Source: Clostridium estertheticum (GTDB lineage Bacteria > Bacillota > Clostridia > Clostridiales > Clostridiaceae). From it: 64,000 nucleotides of DNA. The notes below the pieces were generated by a model. The model had not been told where the DNA came from, made no database searches, and saw only the letters and a program-made list of their open reading frames with translations. Shown in pieces: positions 1-10,720 of this stretch. Made by a program: the position numbers and the translations under genes. Location of the stretch: positions 1-64,000 of the forward strand of contig NZ_JAAMNH020000002.1 of assembly GCF_011065935.2 (NCBI RefSeq), read 5' to 3'. Positions within the stretch are counted from its first letter, which is position 1, and every line of letters starts with the position of its first letter.

Positions 1-367
1 AAATGGGAAGCTGGTATTCCATAAATTGAGTGGGGAAATAATAGCATAACAATTTATGTTCACATGTTCATCGTCTCTGGTAATTATATAAAAAAATGAA
101 GATAAAGCAGATTATTTGTATTTTCTATGAAAGGCTACGCACTAAACAGGGAGATTTAATAGGTGTTTCAAGGTACACTATTATGCAGGTTGCAAACAAA
201 AAATCGAAGAATACCTGAAATGTATTTTTTAAAAATAGTGATACTGATAGAATGTGTAGCGGGCTTGAAATTTATACAGATCAAAGTAATAGTGTGTTGA
301 AATTAATAGGGTAAAATGAATACGAACTGAGATTATTTGAAAATTAAATATTGTGGTTTTTTAAGTT
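1..367. other. Upstream region with degraded coding remnants
   Basis: There is no intact gene here. On the + strand, about 127-219, one frame reads like a shortened XRE-type helix-turn-helix (a GVSRYTI core) before a stop, so it may be a decayed regulator. Bases 130-143 are identical to a 14-mer in the YhcG-like fragment near 49056-49069, which suggests shared debris. A druA gene, expected upstream if the next operon is Druantia type I, is not visible here. Both remnant calls are weak. Confidence 0.25.
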
Positions 368-383
368 AGGGGGGATATGAAAT

Positions 384-1988
384 ATGGCTTCAATCGAATA
401 TGCAATAGACATAAATGGGAAAAGAATATCTGCACAGGAAGCAATTTGTTACTTAACTTACCAATGTCCATACTGTTTGGACAGCGTAAATGTTCGTAAA
501 GGTAATGTGTATGTTGATTATTTTGCACATTCAAAAATCAAGGATAGAACGCCACTCCAGCAAATATGTCCTGGTTATAAAGGCAATGAGCATTCTATCA
601 TTAATAATACACTTGATAAAATGTACATTAATAATGGGGGTGTTCCATTATATTTGTGTAGTGAAAATGATAGATTTGAGCTAAGAGCTTACTTTCCAAC
701 ACTTAGTGATACTAGCATGTTGAAATTAAAAGAAATTAATGCGAAAATATGCGTTAATACTAAAGCTACATATGACACTGATAGAGCAATTTATAATATA
801 AATAACTTACACTATTATAAAGTTGATACGCCAAGGGCTTGGATTGATATAAAGTGTGAGCCCAATGTGTATTTACCAGAAATGCAAAGGAAGTGGCTTT
901 GGGGCATTAGAGGTATTGATCTGAACAATGATATTTATCATTGTAATAAAGCAGGTGGATATAGAGTTGCATTAAAGGCAAATATTAGTGTGGGTAAAAC
1001 ATATAGGGTTATATTTGAAAATTGTAATCCAACTATAAACGGCATTAAATTTATTGAACTTGGTAGTATTCAATTAAATCAAGGCTACTTAAATAGAAAA
1101 GTAATATTTAGTGTTTATTCAATGAAATTAAACTTATATACAGAAGAGGCAAGGAAATTCATAGAAAGTAAGGGATACAATTTGATTGATGGTGATAATG
1201 AACTGTTGCCACTATGGCCACCTGCTGTGTTTGAAGGTAATGAACTTAAATATGATCATTCTAATGCACTTTTTTTACATATTGATAACACAAATAAAGA
1301 ACGTGTATATTATACACATGCTAATGGACTTACTCCAGTAAGTGGTGATAACAAATCTGCAATTATAAAAATTGCGATTAATGATAACAAAACTGTCGCT
1401 GTGTCAGGCACAAAGGATAATCTAATAGAAGAAATAAAGTATAATATAGTTCGAGTAGATAGTCTCGTGCAAAAAGATCCAATAACACTAAATTTGATAG
1501 TGAGGGATATTAATGATAACATATTTGATTTTACGAATGAGTACTTAAAGCCAGCTGAAGATGGGATACTTATGATAAATTCAAATATGCTTTTTACCGC
1601 GGTTGTTTCAAATGAAAATTATGTGGTATCTTCTAGCAAAGTTCGCTTTGAAAAGGTTAGGTCTTTCGATGAATTAGTTATAAATAGTAAAGCGTTTGGT
1701 ATTCTTAAATATAAATATAAATATAAATATAAAAGTAAAAACCAAAAACAAAATGTACCAGTATTAGATTTTAGAAAAATATATTTGGTTTTATATGGGT
1801 GTACGGCGCCTACAACAAATACAAATGAGCATAATGTTGAGTTATTATATCTACTTTCAAAAAATAGTAATGACGATAATATTAATCTATACAGATTAAT
1901 TGAGTTGTGGGTTAAAACTAATAGAATTCCGGTATCAGCTATAAAACACTTAGAAAGAATGAGAATAGCTTTAGGAGGTATTAACTAA
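384..1988 (+). CDS. CoiA-like zinc-finger protein, first gene of a DUF1998-helicase defence-type operon
   Basis: A 534-residue protein of unknown function. The N-terminus has C28/C31 (CPYC), a FAH at residues 47-49, C62 and an E-H at 69-70. This pattern resembles the zinc-binding N-terminal domain of competence protein CoiA. The rest is not recognised. Near residues 442-450 a hexanucleotide repeat (TATAAA units, about 1707-1735) encodes alternating Lys-Tyr. ATG 384 follows AGGGGGGAT at a good distance; ATG 377 is out of frame. The stop overlaps the next ATG by one base, so it is probably translationally coupled. Size and place (534, 657, 363 and 1767 residues) recall DruB-C-D-E of Druantia, but that match is from memory and not tested. 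Confidence 0.75.
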   Translation: MASIEYAIDINGKRISAQEAICYLTYQCPYCLDSVNVRKGNVYVDYFAHSKIKDRTPLQQICPGYKGNEHSIINNTLDKMYINNGGVPLYLCSENDRFELRAYFPTLSDTSMLKLKEINAKICVNTKATYDTDRAIYNINNLHYYKVDTPRAWIDIKCEPNVYLPEMQRKWLWGIRGIDLNNDIYHCNKAGGYRVALKANISVGKTYRVIFENCNPTINGIKFIELGSIQLNQGYLNRKVIFSVYSMKLNLYTEEARKFIESKGYNLIDGDNELLPLWPPAVFEGNELKYDHSNALFLHIDNTNKERVYYTHANGLTPVSGDNKSAIIKIAINDNKTVAVSGTKDNLIEEIKYNIVRVDSLVQKDPITLNLIVRDINDNIFDFTNEYLKPAEDGILMINSNMLFTAVVSNENYVVSSSKVRFEKVRSFDELVINSKAFGILKYKYKYKYKSKNQKQNVPVLDFRKIYLVLYGCTAPTTNTNEHNVELLYLLSKNSNDDNINLYRLIELWVKTNRIPVSAIKHLERMRIALGGIN

Positions 1989-3961
1989 TGAAACAAAGAA
2001 TTCAAATATCCGAAAATGTTTTGAATGATTTAAGTGATGATGAACTGCATTTATTAATAAATATAATTAGTAAAGAAGACCTAATTGATTTAATAAAGAA
2101 TAATCAAAAAGAATTTAAGAAAGATATTAGGGGATTTAATAGACTTGATGTCAAACATTTCCCCACCAATTTATTGCACAAAATTTATTTGAATCGATTT
2201 AAAAAAGGTGATTATATTGTAATTAAAAGAATAAAGATATGCGCAAAGTTTGTTGTAAATATTGTAAATGATTCGATGATTGAGGAAACCTCAAATGAAA
2301 ACTATTTTTATGACACAGTTCAGAACAATGATATTAATAATTTTTCTAACCTTGTTGAAAAAATTTTAATTGAATTAAAACCAGAAAACATAAAACTTTT
2401 CTTTAAATTAATGGGACATGAATTAAATGCTATCCAAAATGATTATATTGATAAAAATATGCAGTTCATATTAGAAAAACAGGCTTTGAGTGTAAAGATT
2501 AAAAAAGATTTTGAAGAGAAGGCTAGTGAGTTAAATTCGCAACATAAAACTGAGATTTCTACTTTAAATGATGAAATTAAAGATTTGGAGAATCAATTGA
2601 AGTTAAGGAAACAGGAAGTTGTGGATGAGCAAAACCGTTCAAGTGCATCAGTTGATAAACTTAATTCTATAGGAGAAACTGCAAATACTAAAGTGAAAAA
2701 TCTAAAAAATAACATTAATGATTTAAATAAAAAAATTGAAGAACTGATAACAGAAATTTCAAATAAAGTTGCTATTATAAAAGAGCGAGATATAATGATA
2801 AATTCTTTGAATGAAAGATTAAATTTGAAATTTGAAGAATATTCTGTCATAGCAAAAAAGCAATGGGAAACAGAAAATCAAGTTTTATTGAATAAGCATA
2901 GGGACTTGGATAACGCTTGCAGTGAATTTCAAAAGGAAGAGAAAAGATTAAAAGCTGTTATAGAGTTATTAGTTGGTAAGGTAGGTTATTACGATTTGAT
3001 AGTGAAACAATATATTCAAGATATTGATAAAAATATAATAGAAAATGCATTAAATACTTCTTTGTTAAAATTTAGTACTAAAATAAACAAACAAGAAACT
3101 TCCAACATTAACAGTACAAGCAGACCGTATACGAAAATAAACGTAAAAGGCGAGAAATTATCGGGTTGCCAAGATATAAACACCTTTTCTGAAAATATAG
3201 CAAATAATTTAGAAAAAATAGGGGTTGGAAACATCTCAGATGAAATCGCAAACTATATTATTGGCATTTTAGCTTCCGGATTAACCCCGTTAATTTGTGG
3301 TTATAAATCTAGGGAAGTTGCAACTGCAATTAGCACAGCATATGGGGGAGAAACACCATATATTATTACATTGCCGAATGGTTACACAAATGCTAGAGAG
3401 TTGACAGATATATATTATGAATCGAGTGCTTCGTCAATTTTGATTGAAGACGCACTGGGAACTATGAATGAAAATGCCTTATTGCCATTGCTAAGGGATA
3501 AATCGCAAAATGATTTTGCACAGAAAATGCTAATCCTATCAGCAGAAAATTCTGATTCAGTTAAATATATGCCAAAAAGTTTTTTCAATTATGTCGCATT
3601 AGTATCTATTGACAAGTTTTCATCAGCTAAAAAAGTAGAATACATATACAGCAATGCGCAGGATGTATTAGAGAAATTTATTGTTTATGAGAGTTTTGAT
3701 GCTGAGCTCAAGAAAATAAAAAAACTATTAAAAGATTTAAAATTGGGAAATTCATATAAAGCGCTAAGAGCAACTATTGTTGCTTATTCGAATAGACTGT
3801 CTAATATTAAAGATGCTATTCAAGGGTATGCAAGGTGTGAATTGAAAATGGTATGTCAGTATAATGATTTATATGATCAAATAGAGAAAAATATTAATTC
3901 AAATATAAGCGATTTAGAAAATAATTTATTCGACATTGTCAAAGGTGATTTTGATGAGTAA
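1988..3961 (+). CDS. Coiled-coil protein with degenerate AAA-like C-terminal domain
   Basis: A 657-residue protein. Residues about 160-310 are rich in K/E/N heptad-like sequence and should form a long coiled coil. The C-terminal part (about 415-540) looks like a decayed AAA+/McrB-type fold. There is a beta-strand followed by CGYKSREVA where a P-loop would sit, but it lacks the GK[ST]. Further on, SSILIEDALG is in the place of a Walker B strand. It may therefore be a structural or recognition partner rather than an ATPase. The start overlaps the previous stop (TAATG). The gene ends overlapping the next ATG by eight bases, consistent with one operon. In a Druantia reading it would hold the druC position. 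Confidence 0.7.
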   Translation: MKQRIQISENVLNDLSDDELHLLINIISKEDLIDLIKNNQKEFKKDIRGFNRLDVKHFPTNLLHKIYLNRFKKGDYIVIKRIKICAKFVVNIVNDSMIEETSNENYFYDTVQNNDINNFSNLVEKILIELKPENIKLFFKLMGHELNAIQNDYIDKNMQFILEKQALSVKIKKDFEEKASELNSQHKTEISTLNDEIKDLENQLKLRKQEVVDEQNRSSASVDKLNSIGETANTKVKNLKNNINDLNKKIEELITEISNKVAIIKERDIMINSLNERLNLKFEEYSVIAKKQWETENQVLLNKHRDLDNACSEFQKEEKRLKAVIELLVGKVGYYDLIVKQYIQDIDKNIIENALNTSLLKFSTKINKQETSNINSTSRPYTKINVKGEKLSGCQDINTFSENIANNLEKIGVGNISDEIANYIIGILASGLTPLICGYKSREVATAISTAYGGETPYIITLPNGYTNARELTDIYYESSASSILIEDALGTMNENALLPLLRDKSQNDFAQKMLILSAENSDSVKYMPKSFFNYVALVSIDKFSSAKKVEYIYSNAQDVLEKFIVYESFDAELKKIKKLLKDLKLGNSYKALRATIVAYSNRLSNIKDAIQGYARCELKMVCQYNDLYDQIEKNINSNISDLENNLFDIVKGDFDE

Positions 3962-5027
3962 CATTTTAATTGAACAATTATGTTTTGATTTGAATATTAG
4001 TAAATTCAATACAGAAACTGAAGAGGAATATGGCAGTAGACTAATATATTCAGCATTAGTATCATGGGCAAGAGTTCAAGTATTAGGTAAATCATATACT
4101 GATATTCATTATTTTAATGATGAGGAATTAGAGTATCATAATGTGGATATTATGCATATTCAATCTAGATTAGCACAAGTCGCATATGGTATGTTAAATG
4201 CTATACCACATAATTCTAAATGGAATAAGAATGCTGATTTTGAAAGTTGCTCTAATGAATTATCAAGCAGCATAGTTGATGAATTAATTTTTTGCTATGA
4301 ATTATCAAAACTTAATAATAGACGATTGACACCTTCACCTAAAAGAATTGCAACCTTTAACAATAATCAATTGGTGTTGGGTGGAACTACCTGGAAGGAG
4401 AAAAACCTATATTCTGTTGGCATCGGTAGATGGTCAGTTGCATCAGCATTACCCATTGATTACAAAGATACTATGAATTTATCTAAGTATCCAACTATTG
4501 AATATTGCAAAATATTAAAAAATAATGCTGTATGGCAAGTAAATGAATTAAATGGTATATATCAAATTTTCAAGGTTGGTAGTAACAGTTGGTATTCAAA
4601 ATCATGGGTTGATTTAAACAGCAATAAAATACCAATAGGATTATCTTTGCTAAAGAATATGGAAACAGATGGTGGTTATTTTTTAGTAAAAAATGACGAT
4701 GATGGTATTTTGTCTGCTAAACTTGATAAGTGGTATTATGATGAAAAAGAAATATATAGAATTATGTATTCATTAAATACTTATAACAAAACTCCTGCTA
4801 TATTTAAGGCTGAAAATCATGATGACAATATATTGCTTAAATGCAACAGTAGAATACCTAATGCAGAAATGAGAATTTTACTTATGTCATCTTGGCCACA
4901 AACAACATATGATGATATTTTCAGAAGAATAATCCCCAAGTTTCTTTGGGAGGATGTTGAAAAATGTTTAAATGACCTAGGAGTTATTATACAATTTGAA
5001 AGTGAAAATAAGGAGTTGACACGATGA
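3954..5027 (+). CDS. Unknown protein, third gene of the DUF1998-helicase operon
   Basis: A 357-residue protein that I do not recognise. No signal peptide, membrane segment or catalytic motif is obvious. It is rich in aromatic residues and Asn, with a mixed alpha/beta look. The ATG at 3954 is chosen because AAAGGTGAT lies just upstream and because it overlaps the previous stop (ATGAGTAA). An in-frame TTG at 3936 lacks support. It overlaps the helicase gene by four bases (ATGA). The position corresponds to druD if the operon is Druantia-like. Confidence 0.72.
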   Translation: MSNILIEQLCFDLNISKFNTETEEEYGSRLIYSALVSWARVQVLGKSYTDIHYFNDEELEYHNVDIMHIQSRLAQVAYGMLNAIPHNSKWNKNADFESCSNELSSSIVDELIFCYELSKLNNRRLTPSPKRIATFNNNQLVLGGTTWKEKNLYSVGIGRWSVASALPIDYKDTMNLSKYPTIEYCKILKNNAVWQVNELNGIYQIFKVGSNSWYSKSWVDLNSNKIPIGLSLLKNMETDGGYFLVKNDDDGILSAKLDKWYYDEKEIYRIMYSLNTYNKTPAIFKAENHDDNILLKCNSRIPNAEMRILLMSSWPQTTYDDIFRRIIPKFLWEDVEKCLNDLGVIIQFESENKELTR

Positions 5028-8000
5028 GCGAACTTGGTATTAGAAAAACGCATGAAAAATTAAAAGGAAAATTATCTGATTATATTAAAGCACAATATTT
5101 TGCTGAAAATGAACTTTTACTTCAAGCAACTGATGAATTATTAAACAAGAGAGGCGTGCTTTTTCAAGATCCATTTATAGAAGCAACAAAAAGTTATGAA
5201 ATAGTATCTGATGGCTTTCAAAACTCAAACTTGAATTTAGATATAAAAAATTACTTATCAATGCTTATTGAAAATAAGCTTGGTGTATTCAATACTCCAT
5301 TTTATCATCAAGTTAAGGCCTTAGAAGAATTTTATGAAGGTAAGGATTTACTTGTAACAACGGGGACAGGTTCTGGTAAAACAGAATGTTTTATTTGGCC
5401 TATATTAACAGAATTAATTAGAGAGGCTTCAACATCAGAAAAAAATTGGCAACAAGAAGGGATTAGGGCGTTAGTTTTATATCCAATGAATGCACTTGTA
5501 TCCGACCAATTAGGAAGAATACGTAACATAATTGGGAGAGAAGATGATGCTTACATGGATATTATAAAATCTATGTCAAATAAAGAAATAAGAAGACCAC
5601 GATTTGGTATGTATACAGGTAGGACTCCCTATGCTGGAGACAATAATGAAGATAAAAACAAAAATTTAGCGAAATTAATAGCTAAAAACTATATAAATTG
5701 CAATGAGAACGCTTATATAGAGCTTTCAAAAATTGGTCGAATTCCAACAAAAGATTTGAATTGTTTTGTAAGCAACTTAAGAAACAATGAACAATCCCCA
5801 TCACCTAATGATTCAGAATTATATACAAGGGGTGAAATGCAAAAGATATGTCCAGATATACTTATTACCAACTATAGCATGCTAGAATATATGTTAATGC
5901 GACCAATTGAACAATGTTTTTGGAGCAAAACGCTTGAATGGTTAAATAGTTCAAAAGAAAACAAATTACTGTTAGTTATTGATGAAGCTCATATGTATCG
6001 TGGTGCATCTGGTGGAGAGGTATCATTGCTTGTCAGACGACTAATGGATAAATTAAACATAAATAGAGATAAAATCAGGTGTATCTTAACAAGTGCCAGT
6101 GTTCCAGATGGAAAAGAAGCAGAACTCAGAGAATTTGCTTGTGGATTAACAGGACAAAATTTAGAAAATGATAGATTTTCTATTATACGAGGAAAATCTG
6201 AGAGTTTTTCTAAAAATGCAAAGGGCACTCTGGTTGATGCTGAAGCATTAGGTTCTTTAAATCATGACAAGTTACAAGGCTCAAATCAAGAGGTAATAGT
6301 AGAATTAAATAAACTGGTAAATATATTTAAATGGAAATCTGAAATAGAAAACATTCCTGTTTGGTTGTATGAAAATTTATCAACATATCCACCAATGTTA
6401 GAATTGATTATGATGTGCAGTGGCAAAGCCATAGAATTCAGCAAAATTGCAAGTGGTGTTTTTGAAAATGTAGAGCAAAAACAGGCTGAAAAGGCAACAG
6501 AAATATTACTTTCACTTGGGACTTTATCAAAATCAAAACAAAACAAGGTATTACTACCATCTCGGGTGCATTTGATGTTCAAAGGATTAAATGGTATATT
6601 TGCATGCTTAAATCCTAATTGTACTCATAACCACGAGTTTATGGGAATTAAAATTGGTAACATAGATGAAAATTTAAATTTTGAATGTCCTCATTGCAAA
6701 GCAAGAGTTTTTGAACTTATTTGTGATAGAAGATGTGGAACTATTTTTATTCGTGCTTTTAAAGATAAAAGTGATCCGAATAATTTTCTATGGCAAGAGC
6801 AGAACAAGCTTATATATGAACCTGAAGAAATACATTTATGGATTGCGCCCAAAGATAGAATGGATATATTTAAGAATGATGTTAAAAAAAGTAAGGCTAA
6901 AGAAAATTCCATGTTTGGATATATAGATTCTAAAACAGGCATATTATTTTACGATGAAAAGTATGAGAATAATTGTGAATTCATTAAAGTATTAATACCA
7001 ACAACGCAATACAACAAAAATCTTAGGGCCTATACTTTTACAAGTTGTCCTAATTGCGGAAGAGAAAAAACCAAATTAACTCCATTTAGAACGAGAGGAA
7101 ATGAGCCATTTGCCAATATTGTAACCGAACAATTATTAGCTCAACCAGTGCGGGATGGAAAATTAAAAAATGATGGTAAAAAAGTGTTGTTGTTTTCTGA
7201 TAGTAGACAACGGGCGGCTACGCTTGCCCGAGATATAACTATAGCTACAGATGGAGATGCTGGAAGGCAAGCATTATTTTTAGCTGCAAAATTATTAGAA
7301 GGAAAATATGGGCACGGAGCTGTACCGATAAGCCTGCTTTATTATGCATTTTTAAAGGTAGTTTATGATAATGAGTTGAGCTTTTTCTATGGGGACGAAA
7401 AGGATAGCTTTAAATCTCAGCTTAAGAATTATGCAGAGTTATATGCAGATAAAGAAAATCCACGATATATTAAGATGGCAAGTAATATAGGAAGTCCACC
7501 AAAGATGTTTTATCAATTGATATTAAAAAACATAAGTGACAGTTATAGGTCTTTTAATAACCTGTGCTTAGGACAAATTATTTTAATTGAAAATGGAGAG
7601 GATGGAGAGGATTTAGAAGAAGAAGTTTTGGATAAGGTAGCAACAAAATCAAAGATTTCGATTAATTTAATAAGAAAAATTTATAATGCTTGGATTCAAA
7701 GTTTAATTGTTAGGGATATTGCGGTTTTTCCGGAATTAGAAGATGAAGTTAGAGATAGCATATTATCATATGACAGTGGTGGATTTGGTATAGATGAAAA
7801 GGATAAATTTCCACAATACTTAATAAAATTACTTAAAAGAAACAATATTACAGATGAACAGATCCTAATATTGCGTGAAAAATTTGATTTACTTACAGAT
7901 AATATAAAAGATATTGAGAGTAATCATAATAGAAAATATATATTGCCAGGCAGGTTAACTCTAAAAACTAATGAAAGTGGAATATGGTATAGGTGTAACC

Positions 8001-10327
8001 GATGTGCTGGAAAATCAACTTTCACACTGTTTGATAGTTGCATTTATTGTGGAAGTGATAAACATATATCAGAAATATCTAACAAAGGATTAGATAGATA
8101 TAACTTTTGGAGAAAACCTGTTATAGAAGCTATTAATGGTAGTCAGATTAAAAATTCCACTACTGAAGAACATACCGCTCAATTATCACATAAAGACCAG
8201 AAAAATGATGTGTGGGTTACTACCGAACAGTATGAAATGAGATTTAGGGATATTGTTATCGATGAAGATAATGAACCAATAGATATATTAAGTTGTACGA
8301 CCACAATGGAAGTTGGTATTGATATAGGTTCCTTGACTGCAGTTGGACTTAGAAATGTACCGCCTATGCGTGAAAATTATCAACAACGTGCGGGAAGAGC
8401 AGGAAGAAAAGGAGCAGCGGTTTCAACGATTGTTACATATACGGAAAATGGCCCTCATGATTCTTGGTATTTTAAAAATCCAGATGAGATAATAGCTGGT
8501 GAACCAAGAATACCTTGGATTGATTATAATAACCCTAAATTAATTAAAAGGCATGTTAATTTAATTTTTTTACAAGAATATTTTTTAACTAAAAATAGCA
8601 GTATTGATGCTGCAGATGTTGTTATATTTTTCAATTCAACTTCAACAATGAATTATATGGACTTTATTGATTGGTTACAATCTAAAGTACCTTTAGACGA
8701 AAAGAGAGCAAAAATATTAATGCCTAACGTAGCGGATTTTGATTGGTCTATATACAAAAGAGAATTTGAAAGAGACTTATCATTATTAGGTGATAAGGTA
8801 AAAAACAATCCGATACTTTATAAAAGAAAAGAGATATCTAAAGTAGACAAAGATGAATCAGAACAATCAAATAATATTAGGTTACTTGATGTATTGTTTA
8901 CTGAAGGATTTCTTCCTACTTACTCATTTCCACGCAATATTGTTCATTTTTGGATAGAAGATAAGTATGGCAAGATAAAGGAAAGTCCAGAACGAAGTGT
9001 TGACCTATCTCTTAGTGAATATGCACCTGGAAGAATGATTGTTGTAGATAAAAAATCATACGTTTCTGGAGCAATATATGATCACTATACTAAGTATGAA
9101 CCGGATTTTAGATATAAAGCAGCTGAGCCTTGGCTTAAAATTAAAGAATATAATAAGGATGTATATTGTTGTACTAATGACAATTGTGGCTGGTTCGGTT
9201 TAGAAAATGATACTTTAACTTGTCCATTGTGTGGTAATTCAGTAGAAAAACATACACTAATTAAACCTTGGGGGTTTGCCCCAAGAGATGGAAAAAATAT
9301 TCCGGAAACTCGTGATACACAAGAATATTCAACAGTAAGCATTCCATCATATTCAGCAATGCCGAAAGATTTGAGTAAAATGAAAGAGATTTCAAACACA
9401 GGCTTGCTTAAAATGGAAAACAGAGAAAATCAATTGCTGGTGATGATTAACAAAGGACCTAAAGATAGTGGCTTTGATTTGTGTACAAAGTGCGGTGCAA
9501 TAGATCCTACTGAGTTATCACCTGATGAAAAAAATAATCGCAAACGCCCATATAAAGTACCATTTTCAAAAAATGATAATCAATCTTGTTCTCATGCAAG
9601 ATCGAATGTATATTTAGGACATGAATTTAATACTGATATGCTTGTGTTAGGACTGAAAATAGATGGAAGTAAAATTAATATTACTCCTGATTATTTTAAT
9701 GTTTGGTTAATACCAGCGTTGACGACTTTGTCTGAAGCATTAGCTTTATCTGCAAGCAAGGTTTTAGATGTAGAATTTAGCGATTTGAAATGTGGATATC
9801 GAATTAGATGTGTAGAAGATTGTACTTATGCAGATGTTTATTTGTATGATAGCTTGTCAAGTGGTGCAGGATATTCTAATAGAGTTGCTGATTTAATTGA
9901 TGATGTGCTTGATGGAGTTGAAATATTATTAGAAGGCTGTGACTGTGATTCATCTTGCCCAAAATGCATTCGACATTTTTGGAATCAAAGAATACATGAA
10001 AATCTAGACCGTAAAGCAGGATTGCAGTTGCTAAAATGGGTTAGAGAGGGCATTATTGAAACGAAATTGCCTATTTCTAAACAGAAAGCTTATTTAGACA
10101 CATTGCAAAGCATAATAAGACTGCAGTGTGATAAACAAAGTGGAATTGAAGAAAATCACACGGGGTTTAAAATTAATATCAATGGTAAAAAGCGCGACAT
10201 ATTGGTATATCCATCTATGTGTGCTATTAAATCCATATCAAATGAAAATAATGCGATTCTTATACCAGATAGATTATTTAAAGTGGCAATATCTAATGTT
10301 TGGAAAATAGTCAGAGAAAATATATGA
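5024..10327 (+). CDS. Giant DEAH-box helicase with DUF1998 C-terminal zinc cluster (DruE-like)
   Basis: A 1767-residue superfamily 2 helicase. Walker A TGTGSGKT lies at residues 114-121, the DEAH box (VIDEAH) near 316-321, and motif III-like TSASVP soon after. FSDSRQR (motif IV) is near 725, EVGIDIG (motif V) near 1100, and QQRAGRAGR (motif VI) near 1122. Several CxxC pairs (about 530-570, 680, 990-1015, 1385-1405) suggest inserted zinc ribbons. The C-terminal CDCDSSCPKC cluster near 1645 is typical of DUF1998/MrfA-type helicases. DruE of Druantia and the DISARM helicases share this layout. It probably acts on DNA in anti-phage defence. It is the last gene of the four-gene operon. Confidence 0.88.
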   Translation: MSELGIRKTHEKLKGKLSDYIKAQYFAENELLLQATDELLNKRGVLFQDPFIEATKSYEIVSDGFQNSNLNLDIKNYLSMLIENKLGVFNTPFYHQVKALEEFYEGKDLLVTTGTGSGKTECFIWPILTELIREASTSEKNWQQEGIRALVLYPMNALVSDQLGRIRNIIGREDDAYMDIIKSMSNKEIRRPRFGMYTGRTPYAGDNNEDKNKNLAKLIAKNYINCNENAYIELSKIGRIPTKDLNCFVSNLRNNEQSPSPNDSELYTRGEMQKICPDILITNYSMLEYMLMRPIEQCFWSKTLEWLNSSKENKLLLVIDEAHMYRGASGGEVSLLVRRLMDKLNINRDKIRCILTSASVPDGKEAELREFACGLTGQNLENDRFSIIRGKSESFSKNAKGTLVDAEALGSLNHDKLQGSNQEVIVELNKLVNIFKWKSEIENIPVWLYENLSTYPPMLELIMMCSGKAIEFSKIASGVFENVEQKQAEKATEILLSLGTLSKSKQNKVLLPSRVHLMFKGLNGIFACLNPNCTHNHEFMGIKIGNIDENLNFECPHCKARVFELICDRRCGTIFIRAFKDKSDPNNFLWQEQNKLIYEPEEIHLWIAPKDRMDIFKNDVKKSKAKENSMFGYIDSKTGILFYDEKYENNCEFIKVLIPTTQYNKNLRAYTFTSCPNCGREKTKLTPFRTRGNEPFANIVTEQLLAQPVRDGKLKNDGKKVLLFSDSRQRAATLARDITIATDGDAGRQALFLAAKLLEGKYGHGAVPISLLYYAFLKVVYDNELSFFYGDEKDSFKSQLKNYAELYADKENPRYIKMASNIGSPPKMFYQLILKNISDSYRSFNNLCLGQIILIENGEDGEDLEEEVLDKVATKSKISINLIRKIYNAWIQSLIVRDIAVFPELEDEVRDSILSYDSGGFGIDEKDKFPQYLIKLLKRNNITDEQILILREKFDLLTDNIKDIESNHNRKYILPGRLTLKTNESGIWYRCNRCAGKSTFTLFDSCIYCGSDKHISEISNKGLDRYNFWRKPVIEAINGSQIKNSTTEEHTAQLSHKDQKNDVWVTTEQYEMRFRDIVIDEDNEPIDILSCTTTMEVGIDIGSLTAVGLRNVPPMRENYQQRAGRAGRKGAAVSTIVTYTENGPHDSWYFKNPDEIIAGEPRIPWIDYNNPKLIKRHVNLIFLQEYFLTKNSSIDAADVVIFFNSTSTMNYMDFIDWLQSKVPLDEKRAKILMPNVADFDWSIYKREFERDLSLLGDKVKNNPILYKRKEISKVDKDESEQSNNIRLLDVLFTEGFLPTYSFPRNIVHFWIEDKYGKIKESPERSVDLSLSEYAPGRMIVVDKKSYVSGAIYDHYTKYEPDFRYKAAEPWLKIKEYNKDVYCCTNDNCGWFGLENDTLTCPLCGNSVEKHTLIKPWGFAPRDGKNIPETRDTQEYSTVSIPSYSAMPKDLSKMKEISNTGLLKMENRENQLLVMINKGPKDSGFDLCTKCGAIDPTELSPDEKNNRKRPYKVPFSKNDNQSCSHARSNVYLGHEFNTDMLVLGLKIDGSKINITPDYFNVWLIPALTTLSEALALSASKVLDVEFSDLKCGYRIRCVEDCTYADVYLYDSLSSGAGYSNRVADLIDDVLDGVEILLEGCDCDSSCPKCIRHFWNQRIHENLDRKAGLQLLKWVREGIIETKLPISKQKAYLDTLQSIIRLQCDKQSGIEENHTGFKININGKKRDILVYPSMCAIKSISNENNAILIPDRLFKVAISNVWKIVRENI

Positions 10328-10440
10328 ATCACCGACTAAATTAAGTCGCTTGCACAAAGCAACAGTGATTATACGATTCACTACCAATCTCTGAAAGATG
10401 CCTGTGAAGCTTCGAAAAGGTATTTGTTTAAAAACTGGCG

Positions 10441-10487
10441 ATACCATAGGGTCGGGAAGTATAGGATTCAACCACTACCTATGGTAT
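10441..10487 (+). other. Inverted repeat in the helicase-jetA intergenic region
   Basis: The arms ATACCATAGG (10441-10450) and CCTATGGTAT (10478-10487) are perfect 10-bp inverted repeats around a 27-base loop. No T-run follows, so a simple terminator is unlikely. It could be an operator or a remnant of a mobile element. Nothing else is recognised in 10328-10720. Confidence 0.45.
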
Positions 10488-10720
10488 AGTTGGTTACTAA
10501 CTAAGCTTTTTTGGAGGAGTTCCTGTCATTTTCTGTTGTTTGATGGACACCAATGTAAATCAAAGCCATTGTGATAAATAGAAGATGATAAGAAGTGATG
10601 TTATTTTCGCGATTGATGTGGTGAACAGGGGATATCTGCAACTTGATTATTTGAAAATGTAATAGCAATTGGAGTAGTGGTAGATATAGCCTGCAGAATT
10701 GTATATGTATTTTAGTATTA

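Noticed and set aside
10328..10720. A small gene between the helicase and jetA
   Set aside because: Frames are short, lack ribosome sites and show no family features; only an inverted repeat is clear.
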